NCBI GenBank assembly: GCA_023421635.1
Contig: JAEZSU010000240.1
Coordinates: 1-9,527 of the forward strand
DNA length: 9,527 nucleotides
Direction of reading: 5' to 3'
Origin: Actinomycetes bacterium
Lineage (GTDB): Bacteria > Actinomycetota > Actinomycetes > Actinomycetales > Microbacteriaceae
Part shown: piece after piece, positions 1-6,303 of the stretch
Layout of the letters: each line of letters opens with the position of its first letter
How positions within the stretch are numbered: the first letter of the stretch is position 1
The notes under the pieces: generated by a model
What the model saw: the letters and a program-made list of their open reading frames with translations, nothing else
Databases searched by the model: none
Told to the model about the DNA's origin: nothing
Position numbers and translations under genes: made by a program

Positions 1-31
1 AAGCCGCAGCATCCCCCGCGTCGGTGTGGGA

Positions 32-1210
32 TCAGGAGAGCTCGGCGAACGTCTCCGCGATCCACTCGGCGGTGAACTCGCCGACGTACTCCAGGTTGTC
101 GATGCCGATGTGCTCGGCGCCGCCCTCCTCCTGGGTGAAGATGCGCAGTTCGCGCTTGGGGGAATTCACGGCGGCCTCGTACTCGTCGTAGGCGTACTTC
201 ACCGGGATCTGCCGGTCGCCCTCGCCGTGGGTCACCAGGAACGGCACGGTGATCTTCTCGACGACGCCCTCCAGGCGCATGTTCTTCGTCTTCTCCTGGA
301 AGTCGGCGTCGTCCTTCGCGCCGAACACCCAGTACACGTGGTCCCAGTAGTGGGGGACGGGGTTCTCGCCCTCGCGGCGGCGACGCGCCTCCTGGACGGC
401 GGCCCAGTCGTAGTTCGCGCCCCACGCGACGGCGAGGGCGATGCGCTTCTCGAACGCGGCCGCGCGCGGCACGTAGTACCCGCCGAGGGACCAGCCGCTG
501 AGGCCGATCTTCTTCACGTCGACGTCGAGGTCGGCGGCGTGCTCCTCGACCCAGTCGAGGATGGATGCGGCCCACACCTCGGTGTCGAAGCGGGCGTGCA
601 GATCCCGCATGCGCAGCGCCTCACCCGAACCGGGAGGGTCCATCATGAGGGTGGAGATGCCGCGGCGGGCCAGCTGCTGCGGGAACCCGGAGGTGTACAT
701 CATCTCCTTGGTGGAATCGAGGCCGTTCCACATGATCACCAGCGGCTTCGGGCCGTCGCCCGGGGCGCGGTAGAAGTACGCCGGCAGCATGGCGCCCTCG
801 GGGGCGTCGTCGCCCGTGTAGGGCACGTCGACCTTCGTCACCGGGATGCCGCCGAGCTCGACGTGCTTCATGAGCAGGTCGATCGACTTCTGGTACTCGG
901 CCTTCCGGCCCTCCCACTTCGGCGACTGCAGGCGCTCGGCCTGCGAGGTGTAGAGCGCGGCGCGGTAGTAGCGGTCGGATGCGGTGAGCTTCCACCCGCG
1001 GGCCTCGTCCTGCTCGGCAGCGGCGATGAGGCGGTCGGCGACGGCCTTCCACGACGAATACAGCAGCTCGGTGCCGACGTCGTCGCCGTTCTGGGACGCC
1101 TCGAGCGCCGGACGGGCGGCCTTCTCGACCTCGTCGATGAAACCGCCGTTGTTGAGCGAGGCGACGACCGCCATGCTCCAGACGTAGTTGGTGGGGTAGT
1201 ACATGTACAT
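32..1210 (-). CDS. Alpha/beta hydrolase, 2,6-dihydroxypseudooxynicotine-hydrolase-like (C-C bond hydrolase or esterase)
   Basis: A 392-residue serine hydrolase, last gene of the left operon, probably cytoplasmic (no signal peptide). An N-terminal helical region (about 1-125) precedes an alpha/beta-hydrolase core. The nucleophile elbow is GWSLGG with Ser241. Asp332 (HGEGDRQIP) and His367 (AEHIG) complete a plausible triad, and WNGLD (161-165) is a candidate oxyanion loop. The length and helical N-terminal cap resemble the DUF1100/FrsA-type group that includes 2,6-dihydroxypseudooxynicotine hydrolase of the Arthrobacter nicotine pathway, which cuts a C-C bond next to a ring. That resemblance is from memory of the fold, not an alignment. 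The ATG at 1210 has AAGGAG (1220-1225) nine bases upstream; a second in-frame ATG at 1204 is a less well spaced alternative. A 69-bp gap separates it from the SDR upstream, with no convincing promoter. Inferred role: hydrolysis of an acyl or ring-cleavage product. It could instead be a carboxylesterase. Confidence 0.85.
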   Translation of the reverse strand: MYMYYPTNYVWSMAVVASLNNGGFIDEVEKAARPALEASQNGDDVGTELLYSSWKAVADRLIAAAEQDEARGWKLTASDRYYRAALYTSQAERLQSPKWEGRKAEYQKSIDLLMKHVELGGIPVTKVDVPYTGDDAPEGAMLPAYFYRAPGDGPKPLVIMWNGLDSTKEMMYTSGFPQQLARRGISTLMMDPPGSGEALRMRDLHARFDTEVWAASILDWVEEHAADLDVDVKKIGLSGWSLGGYYVPRAAAFEKRIALAVAWGANYDWAAVQEARRRREGENPVPHYWDHVYWVFGAKDDADFQEKTKNMRLEGVVEKITVPFLVTHGEGDRQIPVKYAYDEYEAAVNSPKRELRIFTQEEGGAEHIGIDNLEYVGEFTAEWIAETFAELS

Positions 1211-1279
1211 GGGAGAGGACTCCTTCTGGCGGACGGGGTCAGTGGCGGATGCCGGTGCGGTCGCAGCGGCGCGGATCGG

Positions 1280-2086
1280 TCATGCGGGCCCTTGCTGCGC
1301 GGGGCGCACCGCCTCCGACAGGTAGGTGGCGACGCCGGACAGGTACTGGCCGCCGTCGACCGAGATCTCCGCGCCGGTCACGTACGCGGCAGCGTCGGAG
1401 AGGAGGAACGCCACGACGTTCGCGACCTCCTCCGGCTCGCCGCCGCGGTGCAGCGGCGCGACCTCGATGTTCGCGTCCAGGAACGCGGCGGGTGCGGTCG
1501 CGGTCATCTCGGTGCGGATGTAGCCCGGGTGCACGATGTTCACCCGGATGCCGCGGGGGCCGAGCTCGGTCACGCAGGAGTGGGTGAGCCCGCGGACGGC
1601 CCACTTGCTCGTGGTGTACGCGGCCGTGTAATGGCCGGTGACGCCCGCGGCGGACCCGATGTTCACGATCGACGACCCCGCGGTCATGAGGGGCAGGAGG
1701 GCCTGGATGCCGAGCATCGCCCCGGTGACGTTGATCGCGAGCACCCGGTCCCAGTCCTCGCGGGCGACCTGGCCGATGCGGGTGCGGTGGGTGACGCCGG
1801 CGTTGTTGACGAGCCCCTTCACGCGGCGGCCTTCGAGCGAGGCGGCGAGCTCGGCCCAGCCGGCCTCGTCGGTGACGTCGAGGCGGCGGTAGACGACCGA
1901 GCCGGGGAGGCCGGCCGCGGCGGCGAGCAGGTCCGGCGCGTCGTCGCGCACGTCGGCGGCGATCACGTCTGCGCCGTTGGCGGCGAGGAGGAGCGCCTCC
2001 TCGGCACCCTGACCGCCTGCCGCGCCGGTGACCACGACCAGCGCGCCGGCGAGTCCGGGCAGGGTCAGTGCGGCATCCGCGGTCAT
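1280..2086 (-). CDS. SDR-family NAD(P)-dependent oxidoreductase (SDR-1)
   Basis: A 268-residue classical short-chain dehydrogenase, expected to oxidise an alcohol or reduce a ketone with NAD(P). The Rossmann motif is TGAAGGQG (20-27) and NNAG is at 94-97. The catalytic residues Ser145, Tyr157 and Lys161 (YTTSK) are all present, followed by HPGYIRTEM (186-194). An acidic residue after beta-2 (ADVRDD, 44-49) favours NAD over NADP. The C-terminal SVDGGQYLSG (242-251) is typical of the family. I chose the ATG at 2086 because GAGGAG (2093-2098) lies six bases upstream. Another in-frame ATG at 2107 overlaps the stop codon of the preceding VOC gene as ATGA and would add 21 codons without Shine-Dalgarno support. 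The long upstream extension of this frame is only high-GC read-through. The last dozen residues (AVRPAQQGPA) extend past the usual SDR end. Substrate unknown. Confidence 0.9.
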   Translation of the reverse strand: MTADAALTLPGLAGALVVVTGAAGGQGAEEALLLAANGADVIAADVRDDAPDLLAAAAGLPGSVVYRRLDVTDEAGWAELAASLEGRRVKGLVNNAGVTHRTRIGQVAREDWDRVLAINVTGAMLGIQALLPLMTAGSSIVNIGSAAGVTGHYTAAYTTSKWAVRGLTHSCVTELGPRGIRVNIVHPGYIRTEMTATAPAAFLDANIEVAPLHRGGEPEEVANVVAFLLSDAAAYVTGAEISVDGGQYLSGVATYLSEAVRPAQQGPA

Positions 2087-2092
2087 CGTGGG

Positions 2093-2098
2093 CTCCTC
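2093..2098 (-). promoter_or_regulatory. Ribosome binding site deciding the SDR-1 start
   Basis: GAGGAG on the minus strand, six bases before the ATG at 2086. It lies inside the reading frame opened by the alternative ATG at 2107, which itself has no purine-rich tract ahead. This favours the downstream start. Confidence 0.6.
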
Positions 2099-2103
2099 AG
2101 GGG

Positions 2104-2523
2104 TCATGCGGACACCGGTCCGGATCGGTCGAGCAGCTCGATGAGGTTGCCCTCGGGGTCGGTCACGAACGCGAACCGCACCCCCGGCTCCGGCGATTCG
2201 CCCGGCGGGGTGAGGACGCCGGCACCGGCCTCGACGAGCCGGGCGAAGGTCGCGTCGACGTCGTCCACCCGCAGGCACAGGTGCGCCCAGCCGCGGGCGA
2301 GGAGGGCGTCCGGCGGGGTCGTGGCGGCGGGTCGCACCACCACCGAGCCGTGACGCTCGAGCAGCTCGACGGCGACGCCGTCGGGGCCCAGCAGGAACAC
2401 CCCGCGCAGCCCCAGGGCTGCGATCTCGAACGGGCGTGCGGTGTCGAACCCGAACGCTCGCCGGTACCAGTCCGCCTGCGCGTCGAGGTCGCCGACCGAC
2501 AGCCCGAAGTGATCGATGTGCAT
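2104..2523 (-). CDS. Small VOC-superfamily (glyoxalase-fold) protein
   Basis: A 139-residue single vicinal-oxygen-chelate protein with two beta-alpha-beta-beta-beta modules: about 1-57 (MHIDHFGLSVGDLD...VAVELLE) and about 78-133 (WAHLCLRVDD...GNLIELLD). Candidate metal ligands are His5, Glu53, His81 and Glu129, the usual H/E/H/E pattern of glyoxalase I and methylmalonyl-CoA epimerase relatives. It is therefore likely to be a metal-dependent lyase, isomerase or epimerase rather than a dead fold. It sits between the cupin and SDR-1 genes. Its Shine-Dalgarno GAGGA (2531-2535) overlaps the cupin stop codon, so translation is probably coupled. It is far shorter than the two-domain extradiol-type VOC protein of the right operon, and the two should not be treated as paralogues in function. 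The actual reaction cannot be deduced. Confidence 0.85.
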   Translation of the reverse strand: MHIDHFGLSVGDLDAQADWYRRAFGFDTARPFEIAALGLRGVFLLGPDGVAVELLERHGSVVVRPAATTPPDALLARGWAHLCLRVDDVDATFARLVEAGAGVLTPPGESPEPGVRFAFVTDPEGNLIELLDRSGPVSA

Positions 2524-2533
2524 GCCGGCGTCC

Positions 2534-3076
2534 TCAGTCGCGCGGCCCGTGCAGCATGAGGCCCTCGCGTGCGCCGTCGGGCAGCACGTCGAGCACGTCG
2601 TCGCCGAACGCGCCGTCGACGAGGATGAACGCGACCCGCGCGACCGCGTCGGAGCGGTTCGCCCAGGCGTGGTCGGTGCCGCGCTGGACGACGATGTCGC
2701 CGGCGCGGGCGGTGACCTCGCTGTCGTCGAGCACCAGGGTGATCTCGCCCTCCAGCACGATGCCGTAGTCGATCGACTCGGTGCGGTGCACCGGCGACTG
2801 CAGCCCGCGGTCGTCGAGGTTCCCCGGCAGGAACTCGTTGATCCGGATGCGGGTGCCGCGCGCGGGCGGCGGGACGGTGAGCGTGCCGAGCGTCGGGTCC
2901 TCGAACGCCGCTCCGATCACCGCGGGGGATCCCTCGGTCTGCCACACCTCGTGGAAGGCGACGCCGTCCTCGGGCAGCTCCCGGGTCACGGGCACCGGAC
3001 CGTCGCTGACGACCACCGAGACGCCGTCGGCGTCGTGGCCGGTGACGATCCGGCGGGGGATGCGGAACGCGGTCAC
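2534..3076 (-). CDS. Cupin-domain protein
   Basis: A 180-residue protein with one conserved beta-barrel cupin domain at about 65-155. Motif 1 reads HRTESIDYGIVLEG (97-110) and motif 2 GDIVVQRGTDHAWAN (126-140). The usual HxH pair of motif 1 is HxT here (His97, Thr99). His97, Asp103 and His136 remain as possible metal ligands, so any metal site would be unusual. Residues 1-60 form an N-terminal extension (RIVTGHDADGVSVVVSDGPV) seen in cupins that accompany aromatic catabolism genes. The start is GTG at 3076, overlapping the monooxygenase stop as GTGA, with no Shine-Dalgarno. Translation is therefore probably coupled to the monooxygenase. The frame stays open upstream to 3370, but that part is antisense-frame read-through inside the monooxygenase gene. 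It could be an isomerase, decarboxylase or dioxygenase, or a small-molecule sensor. Function unassigned. Confidence 0.85.
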   Translation of the reverse strand: MTAFRIPRRIVTGHDADGVSVVVSDGPVPVTRELPEDGVAFHEVWQTEGSPAVIGAAFEDPTLGTLTVPPPARGTRIRINEFLPGNLDDRGLQSPVHRTESIDYGIVLEGEITLVLDDSEVTARAGDIVVQRGTDHAWANRSDAVARVAFILVDGAFGDDVLDVLPDGAREGLMLHGPRD

Positions 3077-4200
3077 GGGGCGGGGACCAGGGCGATGAGC
3101 GCCTCGGCCATGACCTTGCCGGGGTTCGCGTCGGGGGTGCCCGGGTTGAGCTCCCAGTGCGCCAGCTGCATCGAGGCGTCCACGACGCCCTTGATGCGGG
3201 GGATGCGGCGCTCGTAGAACGCGGCCAGCTGCTGCTCCCAGTCGCCCTCGCCGGTCACGTACTCGGCGAACAGCAGGCTGTCCTCGACGCACTGGGCGGC
3301 GCCCTGCGCGATGAGCGGCGGCACGGCGTGCACCACCTCGCCGAGCGCGATGACCCGGCCGCGGTGCCACGGGGCGTCAGCGAAGATCCACTCGATCTCC
3401 TGGAAGTTCAGGAAGGTGTCCTCGGTGATCGAGTCGCGCAGGTAGTCGAACGGGCCGTGGAAGTTCTCCATGAGGCGCTTGACCTCCTGCCAGCCCTCCA
3501 GCCCGTTCTCGACGCGCTCGGGGCGGCACAGCACGAAGATGTAGCACTGGTCGGGGCTCACCGGGGTGTAGCCGACCTTGTAGGCGCCGCCGTCGTCGAC
3601 CGTAGGGTAGGCGATGCCGCCGGTCATCTCCGGCGTGCGCGAGGTGACCGCCCGCCAGATCCCGAGGCCGCTCGGGGCGCGGTCGGCGGTGATGCCGAGC
3701 GTCGGGCGGGTCTGCGACTTGATGCCCTCGGCGATGACGATGGCATCCCACGTCTCGGTGGTGCCGTCGGAGAGGACCGAGGTGGCGGACGTGTCGCTGC
3801 TCTCGTAGGAGGTGAGCTCGAGCCCCAGGCGGATCTCGACGCCGAGCGACTCCGCGCGCGTGACCAGGATCTCGTGCAGGTCGGGGCGCAGCGCGCCGAT
3901 CGTGGCGGGCAGGTCGTCGCCGCCGGTGCGGGGGGTGGGCATCTCGGCCATCACGCGGCCGTCGGCGAAGTAGAGCGTGACGTGGTTCTCCGCCTGCCCC
4001 TTCTCGAGGATCTCGTCGATCACGCCGAGCTCGCGGAACACCCGCAGGGCGTTGCCCTGGATCGTGAGGCCGTGGCCGACGCGGGCCCATGCCTTCGCAC
4101 GGTCCACCAGGGTCACCGACACCCCGCGCTGTCCGAGCGCGATCGCGGTCGTCAGGCCGGTGAATCCACCGCCGACGACGAGCACCTTCTCAACCGACAT
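3073..4200 (-). CDS. FAD-dependent aromatic-ring monooxygenase (group A flavoprotein)
   Basis: A 375-residue relative of salicylate, 6-hydroxynicotinate and 2,6-dihydroxypyridine hydroxylases, expected to use NAD(P)H and O2 to hydroxylate an activated ring. The FAD dinucleotide motif is GGGFTG (10-15), with Asp33 ending beta-2 for the ribose. ALRPDLHEIL (103-112) is the conserved Arg-containing segment. The family's DG motif appears as IAEGIKSQTR (156-165) and the GD motif as ALGEVVHAVPP (285-295). In both, the normal Asp is Glu (158 and 288). The remaining QGAAQCVEDSLLFAEYV stretch (299-315) is typical. No membrane segment. The ATG at 4200 has GGGAG six bases upstream. It is first in the left operon, just downstream of the promoter module at 4241-4298, and its stop overlaps the cupin start. 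Class assignment is firm; the substrate is unknown. Confidence 0.9.
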   Translation of the reverse strand: MSVEKVLVVGGGFTGLTTAIALGQRGVSVTLVDRAKAWARVGHGLTIQGNALRVFRELGVIDEILEKGQAENHVTLYFADGRVMAEMPTPRTGGDDLPATIGALRPDLHEILVTRAESLGVEIRLGLELTSYESSDTSATSVLSDGTTETWDAIVIAEGIKSQTRPTLGITADRAPSGLGIWRAVTSRTPEMTGGIAYPTVDDGGAYKVGYTPVSPDQCYIFVLCRPERVENGLEGWQEVKRLMENFHGPFDYLRDSITEDTFLNFQEIEWIFADAPWHRGRVIALGEVVHAVPPLIAQGAAQCVEDSLLFAEYVTGEGDWEQQLAAFYERRIPRIKGVVDASMQLAHWELNPGTPDANPGKVMAEALIALVPAP

Positions 4201-4240
4201 CTGTGTCTCCCGCTTCCGGGCGCCGCATCGCGCCCACGGT

Positions 4241-4298
4241 TCGAAGCTATGGCCATCGGTGCCGGCGTCACCACTCGGCCCGCCCGATGCCAGCTATC
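4241..4298 (-). promoter_or_regulatory. Promoter and LysR operator of the left operon
   Basis: Read in the direction of transcription, the region starts with GATAGCTGGCATC (4298 to 4286), has GCCGAGTGGT in the middle, then a GTGACG hexamer (4271 to 4266; 4/6 to TTGACA), a 16-base spacer, and CATAGCTTCGA (4251 to 4241) containing the -10 TAGCTT (4249 to 4244). The expected transcript start is near 4237, giving a leader of about 37 bases. The same arrangement, at the same spacing, lies ahead of the right operon. By LysR-family precedent, the distal dyad (centre about -55) would be the recognition site and the middle box (about -38) the activation site. A small palindrome, ATGGCCAT (4249-4256), overlaps the -10. 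Assignment is from sequence only. Confidence 0.6.
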
Positions 4299-4310
4299 GC
4301 GGAGGCGGGC
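4278..4310 (-). terminator. Bulged hairpin just after the LysR-type gene; possible terminator
   Basis: GCCCGCC (4278-4284) pairs with GGCGGGC (4304-4310), and an inner CGAT/ATCG pair (4285-4288 with 4296-4299) closes a 7-base loop. That gives 11 pairs with a 4-base bulge. It begins at the base next to the regulator stop codon. No U-tract follows, so it would be a U-less actinobacterial-type terminator at best. The inner stem coincides with the operator dyad at 4286-4298, which may alone explain part of the symmetry. Confidence 0.3.
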
Positions 4311-5225
4311 TCAGCAGGTCGCGACGCCGTCGGCGACCGCCCGCTCCGCGAGCTCGCGGAACCACGCGTGCGCGGGGTCGTGCGTGTGCGCGGTGTGCCA
4401 CCACATCCGCAGGATCAGCTCCACCGCGGGGAACGGCGTCGGCACCGCGACGGTGCCGGCCGGCACCGCGTTGCGCTCGGCGAGCCTGCGCGGCACCAGC
4501 CCGATGAGGGCGGTGCCGCCGACCACGAGCGGCACCGACATGAGCGTGGAGGTCGTCACGCGTACCTGCGGGTGCAGGTCGAGTTCGTGCATGCGCCGTT
4601 CGATGGGCATCGTGTGCGCGCGGCCGAAGTCGCACCGCACCAGCGGGCTCGCCATGAAGTCCGCCTCGGAGATCTCGCCCCCGGCCACCCGGGGGTTGTC
4701 GCGGTCCGCGATCACGACGTACTCGTCGCGGAGCACTTCGAACCCCTCCGCGAGGATGCCGATGCCCGGGGTGAGCACGATGAAGTCGTGGGAGAGCAGA
4801 TGGCGGTCGGCCGCCACCGGCTCCGGTGGCAGCCGCTGGAAGTCGAAGCGCACGCCGGGGGCCGCCGACGAGGCCAGGGCGAACAGCGGGCGCAGCTCGA
4901 TCGCGGCGTAGTCGGAGATCTGGATGCTGAAGCGCCGGCGGCTCGTCGCCGGGTCGAACACCTCGTCCTGCCCGAGCGCCTGCTCCACGAGCGGCAGCGT
5001 CAACTGCACCTGCGGCAGGATCTGCCTCGCCAGCGGGGTCAGCTCGTAGTCGCGGCCGACGCGCACGAGCAGTTCGTCCTGGAAGACGGTGCGCAGCCGC
5101 GCCAGCGCGGAGGACATCGTCGACTGGCCGAGCCCGATGCGCTCGCCGGCGTGCGTCACGTTGGCCTCCTCCAGGAGCGCGCGCAACGCGACGAGCAGGT
5201 TGAGATCCGGGTCACCGTTCGCCAC
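4311..5225 (-). CDS. LysR-type transcriptional regulator of both operons
   Basis: A 304-residue LysR-family regulator. The winged helix-turn-helix is at about 8-67 (DLNLLVALRALLEEANVTHA, then GLGQSTMSSALARLR and ELTPLARQ). This is the NodD/NahR-like branch, often tied to aromatic catabolism. The C-terminal co-inducer domain runs from about 98 (RRFSIQISDYAAIEL) to the end. It would bind a pathway compound and activate the flanking operons. I chose the GTG at 5225 because the family normally begins a few residues before DLNLL. In-frame ATGs at 5276 and 5315 would add unrelated residues. No Shine-Dalgarno precedes the GTG, but a TANNNT hexamer sits six bases ahead, suggesting a leaderless transcript. 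The gene is divergent from the dioxygenase operon and 110 bp upstream of, and co-directional with, the left operon. Some read-through into the left operon is possible. Confidence 0.9.
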   Translation of the reverse strand: MANGDPDLNLLVALRALLEEANVTHAGERIGLGQSTMSSALARLRTVFQDELLVRVGRDYELTPLARQILPQVQLTLPLVEQALGQDEVFDPATSRRRFSIQISDYAAIELRPLFALASSAAPGVRFDFQRLPPEPVAADRHLLSHDFIVLTPGIGILAEGFEVLRDEYVVIADRDNPRVAGGEISEADFMASPLVRCDFGRAHTMPIERRMHELDLHPQVRVTTSTLMSVPLVVGGTALIGLVPRRLAERNAVPAGTVAVPTPFPAVELILRMWWHTAHTHDPAHAWFRELAERAVADGVATC

Positions 5226-5239
5226 AGATGCATGGTATC
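5226..5239 (-). promoter_or_regulatory. Leaderless promoter of the LysR gene, overlapped by its own operator box
   Basis: On the minus strand TACCAT (5237 to 5232) fits the actinobacterial -10 pattern TANNNT and is followed by six bases and then the GTG start at 5225, the usual geometry of leaderless genes. The hexamer lies within the dyad GATGCATGGTATC (5227-5239), so regulator bound there should block its own transcription. No clear -35 is visible. Confidence 0.45.
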
Positions 5240-5284
5240 CGTCACGCCACGTGGCTCCCCGCCCGCGGGCCGTCATAGATTCGA
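5227..5284 (+). promoter_or_regulatory. Promoter and LysR operator of the right operon
   Basis: The region contains GATGCATGGTATC (5227-5239), the perfect 10-bp palindrome GCCACGTGGC (5246-5255) and CATAGATTCGA (5274-5284) with the -10 TAGATT (5276-5281). The expected transcript start is near 5288, giving a leader of about 50 bases before the ATG at 5338. The distance from the first box to CATAG is 47 bases, the same as in the left promoter. The palindrome overlaps the place where a -35 element would be, as expected for an activator-dependent promoter with no good -35 of its own. A second palindrome, GCCCGCGGGC (5261-5270), is not shared with the left promoter. Confidence 0.6.
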
Positions 5285-5337
5285 CGGGTCGCGCGCACCG
5301 CGCCGCCCACTGCATCCCCGAACAAAGAAGGTCGACG

Positions 5338-6273
5338 ATGACTGACCGGCTCGTATCCCACCTCCGCTACGCCGCCCTGGCGGTGCCCGACTTCGAGCGG
5401 GAGCGTGACTTCTTCGTCCAGCACTGGGGGCTGACCGAGGTGCACGCCGAGGACGGGCTGAGCTACCTGGCCGCCGAAGGCTCCACGGAGCCGTTCATCC
5501 TGCGCCTCCGCCGCGACGAGAAGCGGATCGACCTCGCCGGGTTCGGCGTGCGCTCGCGCGCCGACATCCACGCGCTGGCCGACAAGCTCCACGCCGAGGA
5601 CGTGCAGTTCGTGCACGAGCCCCAGGAGCTCACCGGCTTCGGCGGCGGGTACGGCTTCCGTGTCTTCGACGGCGACGGCCGGGTGCTGGAGTTCTCCACC
5701 GGCTACCAGGAGCGCGAGGCCCGCAAGATCCGCGAGCGCGAGCCGATCCCGGCCAAGCTCTCGCACATGGTCTTCAACTCGTCCGACCTGAACCGCACCG
5801 CCCAGTGGTACATCGACCACCTGGACTTCACGATCTCCGACTCGCTGGTGCGGCCGGACGGCGTCGACATGATGCACTTCATGCGCTGCAACCCGAACCA
5901 CCACTCGATCGCCATCGCGACCGGCCCGCACCACTCGCTGCACCACCTCTCGTTCGAGATGCGCGGCATCGAGGAATGGATGCGCGGATCCGGCAAGATC
6001 CTGCGCTCCGGCGCCCGGATGATCTGGGGCCCGGGCCGGCACAACGCCGGCGACAACACGTTCGCGTACTTCCTCTCGCCCGCCGGCAACACCATCGAGT
6101 ACACGACCGAGCTCTCCGTCGTCGACGACGAGACCTGGGTCGCGAACCGGCACGACATCAGCCACCTGGACACGCAGGACCAGTGGGGCACCGCGCAGGA
6201 GATGAGCGAACTGGTCGCTCGCGAGTCCTTCAACGACATCGACAAGGGGCTGTTCGTCGCCCCGCCGGTCTGA
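5338..6273 (+). CDS. Two-domain type I extradiol (catechol 2,3-dioxygenase-like) ring-cleavage dioxygenase
   Basis: A 311-residue VOC-superfamily protein of the size and two-domain plan of BphC-like extradiol dioxygenases, which open a catechol-type ring next to the diol using Fe(II) or Mn(II) and O2. The N-terminal domain is about 8-123 and the catalytic C-terminal domain about 141-260. Likely metal ligands are His143 (KLSHMVF), His203 (LHHLSFEM) and Glu254 (GNTIEYTTEL). His188 or His189, His235 and Tyr244 fall where BphC has its acid-base residues, so the site looks complete. The segment HNAGDNTFAYFLSPAGNTIE (235-254) is a near match to the extradiol signature, with Ala243 and Ser247 as small departures. 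After Glu254 there is a longer tail (to 311) than in BphC. The ATG at 5338 has AAGAAGG about six bases upstream. It is first in the right operon, behind the promoter at 5227-5284. Substrate unknown. Confidence 0.85.
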   Translation: MTDRLVSHLRYAALAVPDFERERDFFVQHWGLTEVHAEDGLSYLAAEGSTEPFILRLRRDEKRIDLAGFGVRSRADIHALADKLHAEDVQFVHEPQELTGFGGGYGFRVFDGDGRVLEFSTGYQEREARKIREREPIPAKLSHMVFNSSDLNRTAQWYIDHLDFTISDSLVRPDGVDMMHFMRCNPNHHSIAIATGPHHSLHHLSFEMRGIEEWMRGSGKILRSGARMIWGPGRHNAGDNTFAYFLSPAGNTIEYTTELSVVDDETWVANRHDISHLDTQDQWGTAQEMSELVARESFNDIDKGLFVAPPV

Positions 6274-6293
6274 CCGGCGGCGGATCGGACGAC

Positions 6294-6299
6294 GGAGGT
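6294..6299 (+). promoter_or_regulatory. Ribosome binding site fixing the SDR-2 start
   Basis: GGAGGT lies four bases before the ATG at 6304. An in-frame GTG at 6298 falls inside this element and so cannot be served by it. The start is therefore taken at 6304. Confidence 0.75.
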
Positions 6300-6303
6300 G
6301 ACC

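Noticed and set aside
26..2353. 775-codon open frame on the plus strand
   Set aside because: It lies antisense to the hydrolase, SDR-1 and part of the VOC gene. Its composition is Arg/Gly/Val/Asp-rich with no domain, as expected for a shadow frame in GC-rich DNA.
3157..4911. 584-codon open frame on the plus strand
   Set aside because: Antisense to the monooxygenase and regulator genes, low-complexity translation, no ribosome binding site or family motif.
5261..5270. Perfect palindrome GCCCGCGGGC as a second operator
   Set aside because: Composed only of G and C in GC-rich DNA and not matched at the corresponding place in the left promoter, unlike the three shared blocks.
5226..5315. Longer LysR gene starting at ATG 5276 or 5315
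   Set aside because: The added residues are not LysR-like and would run the coding region through the shared operator blocks and palindrome. GTG 5225 gives the usual family N-terminus.
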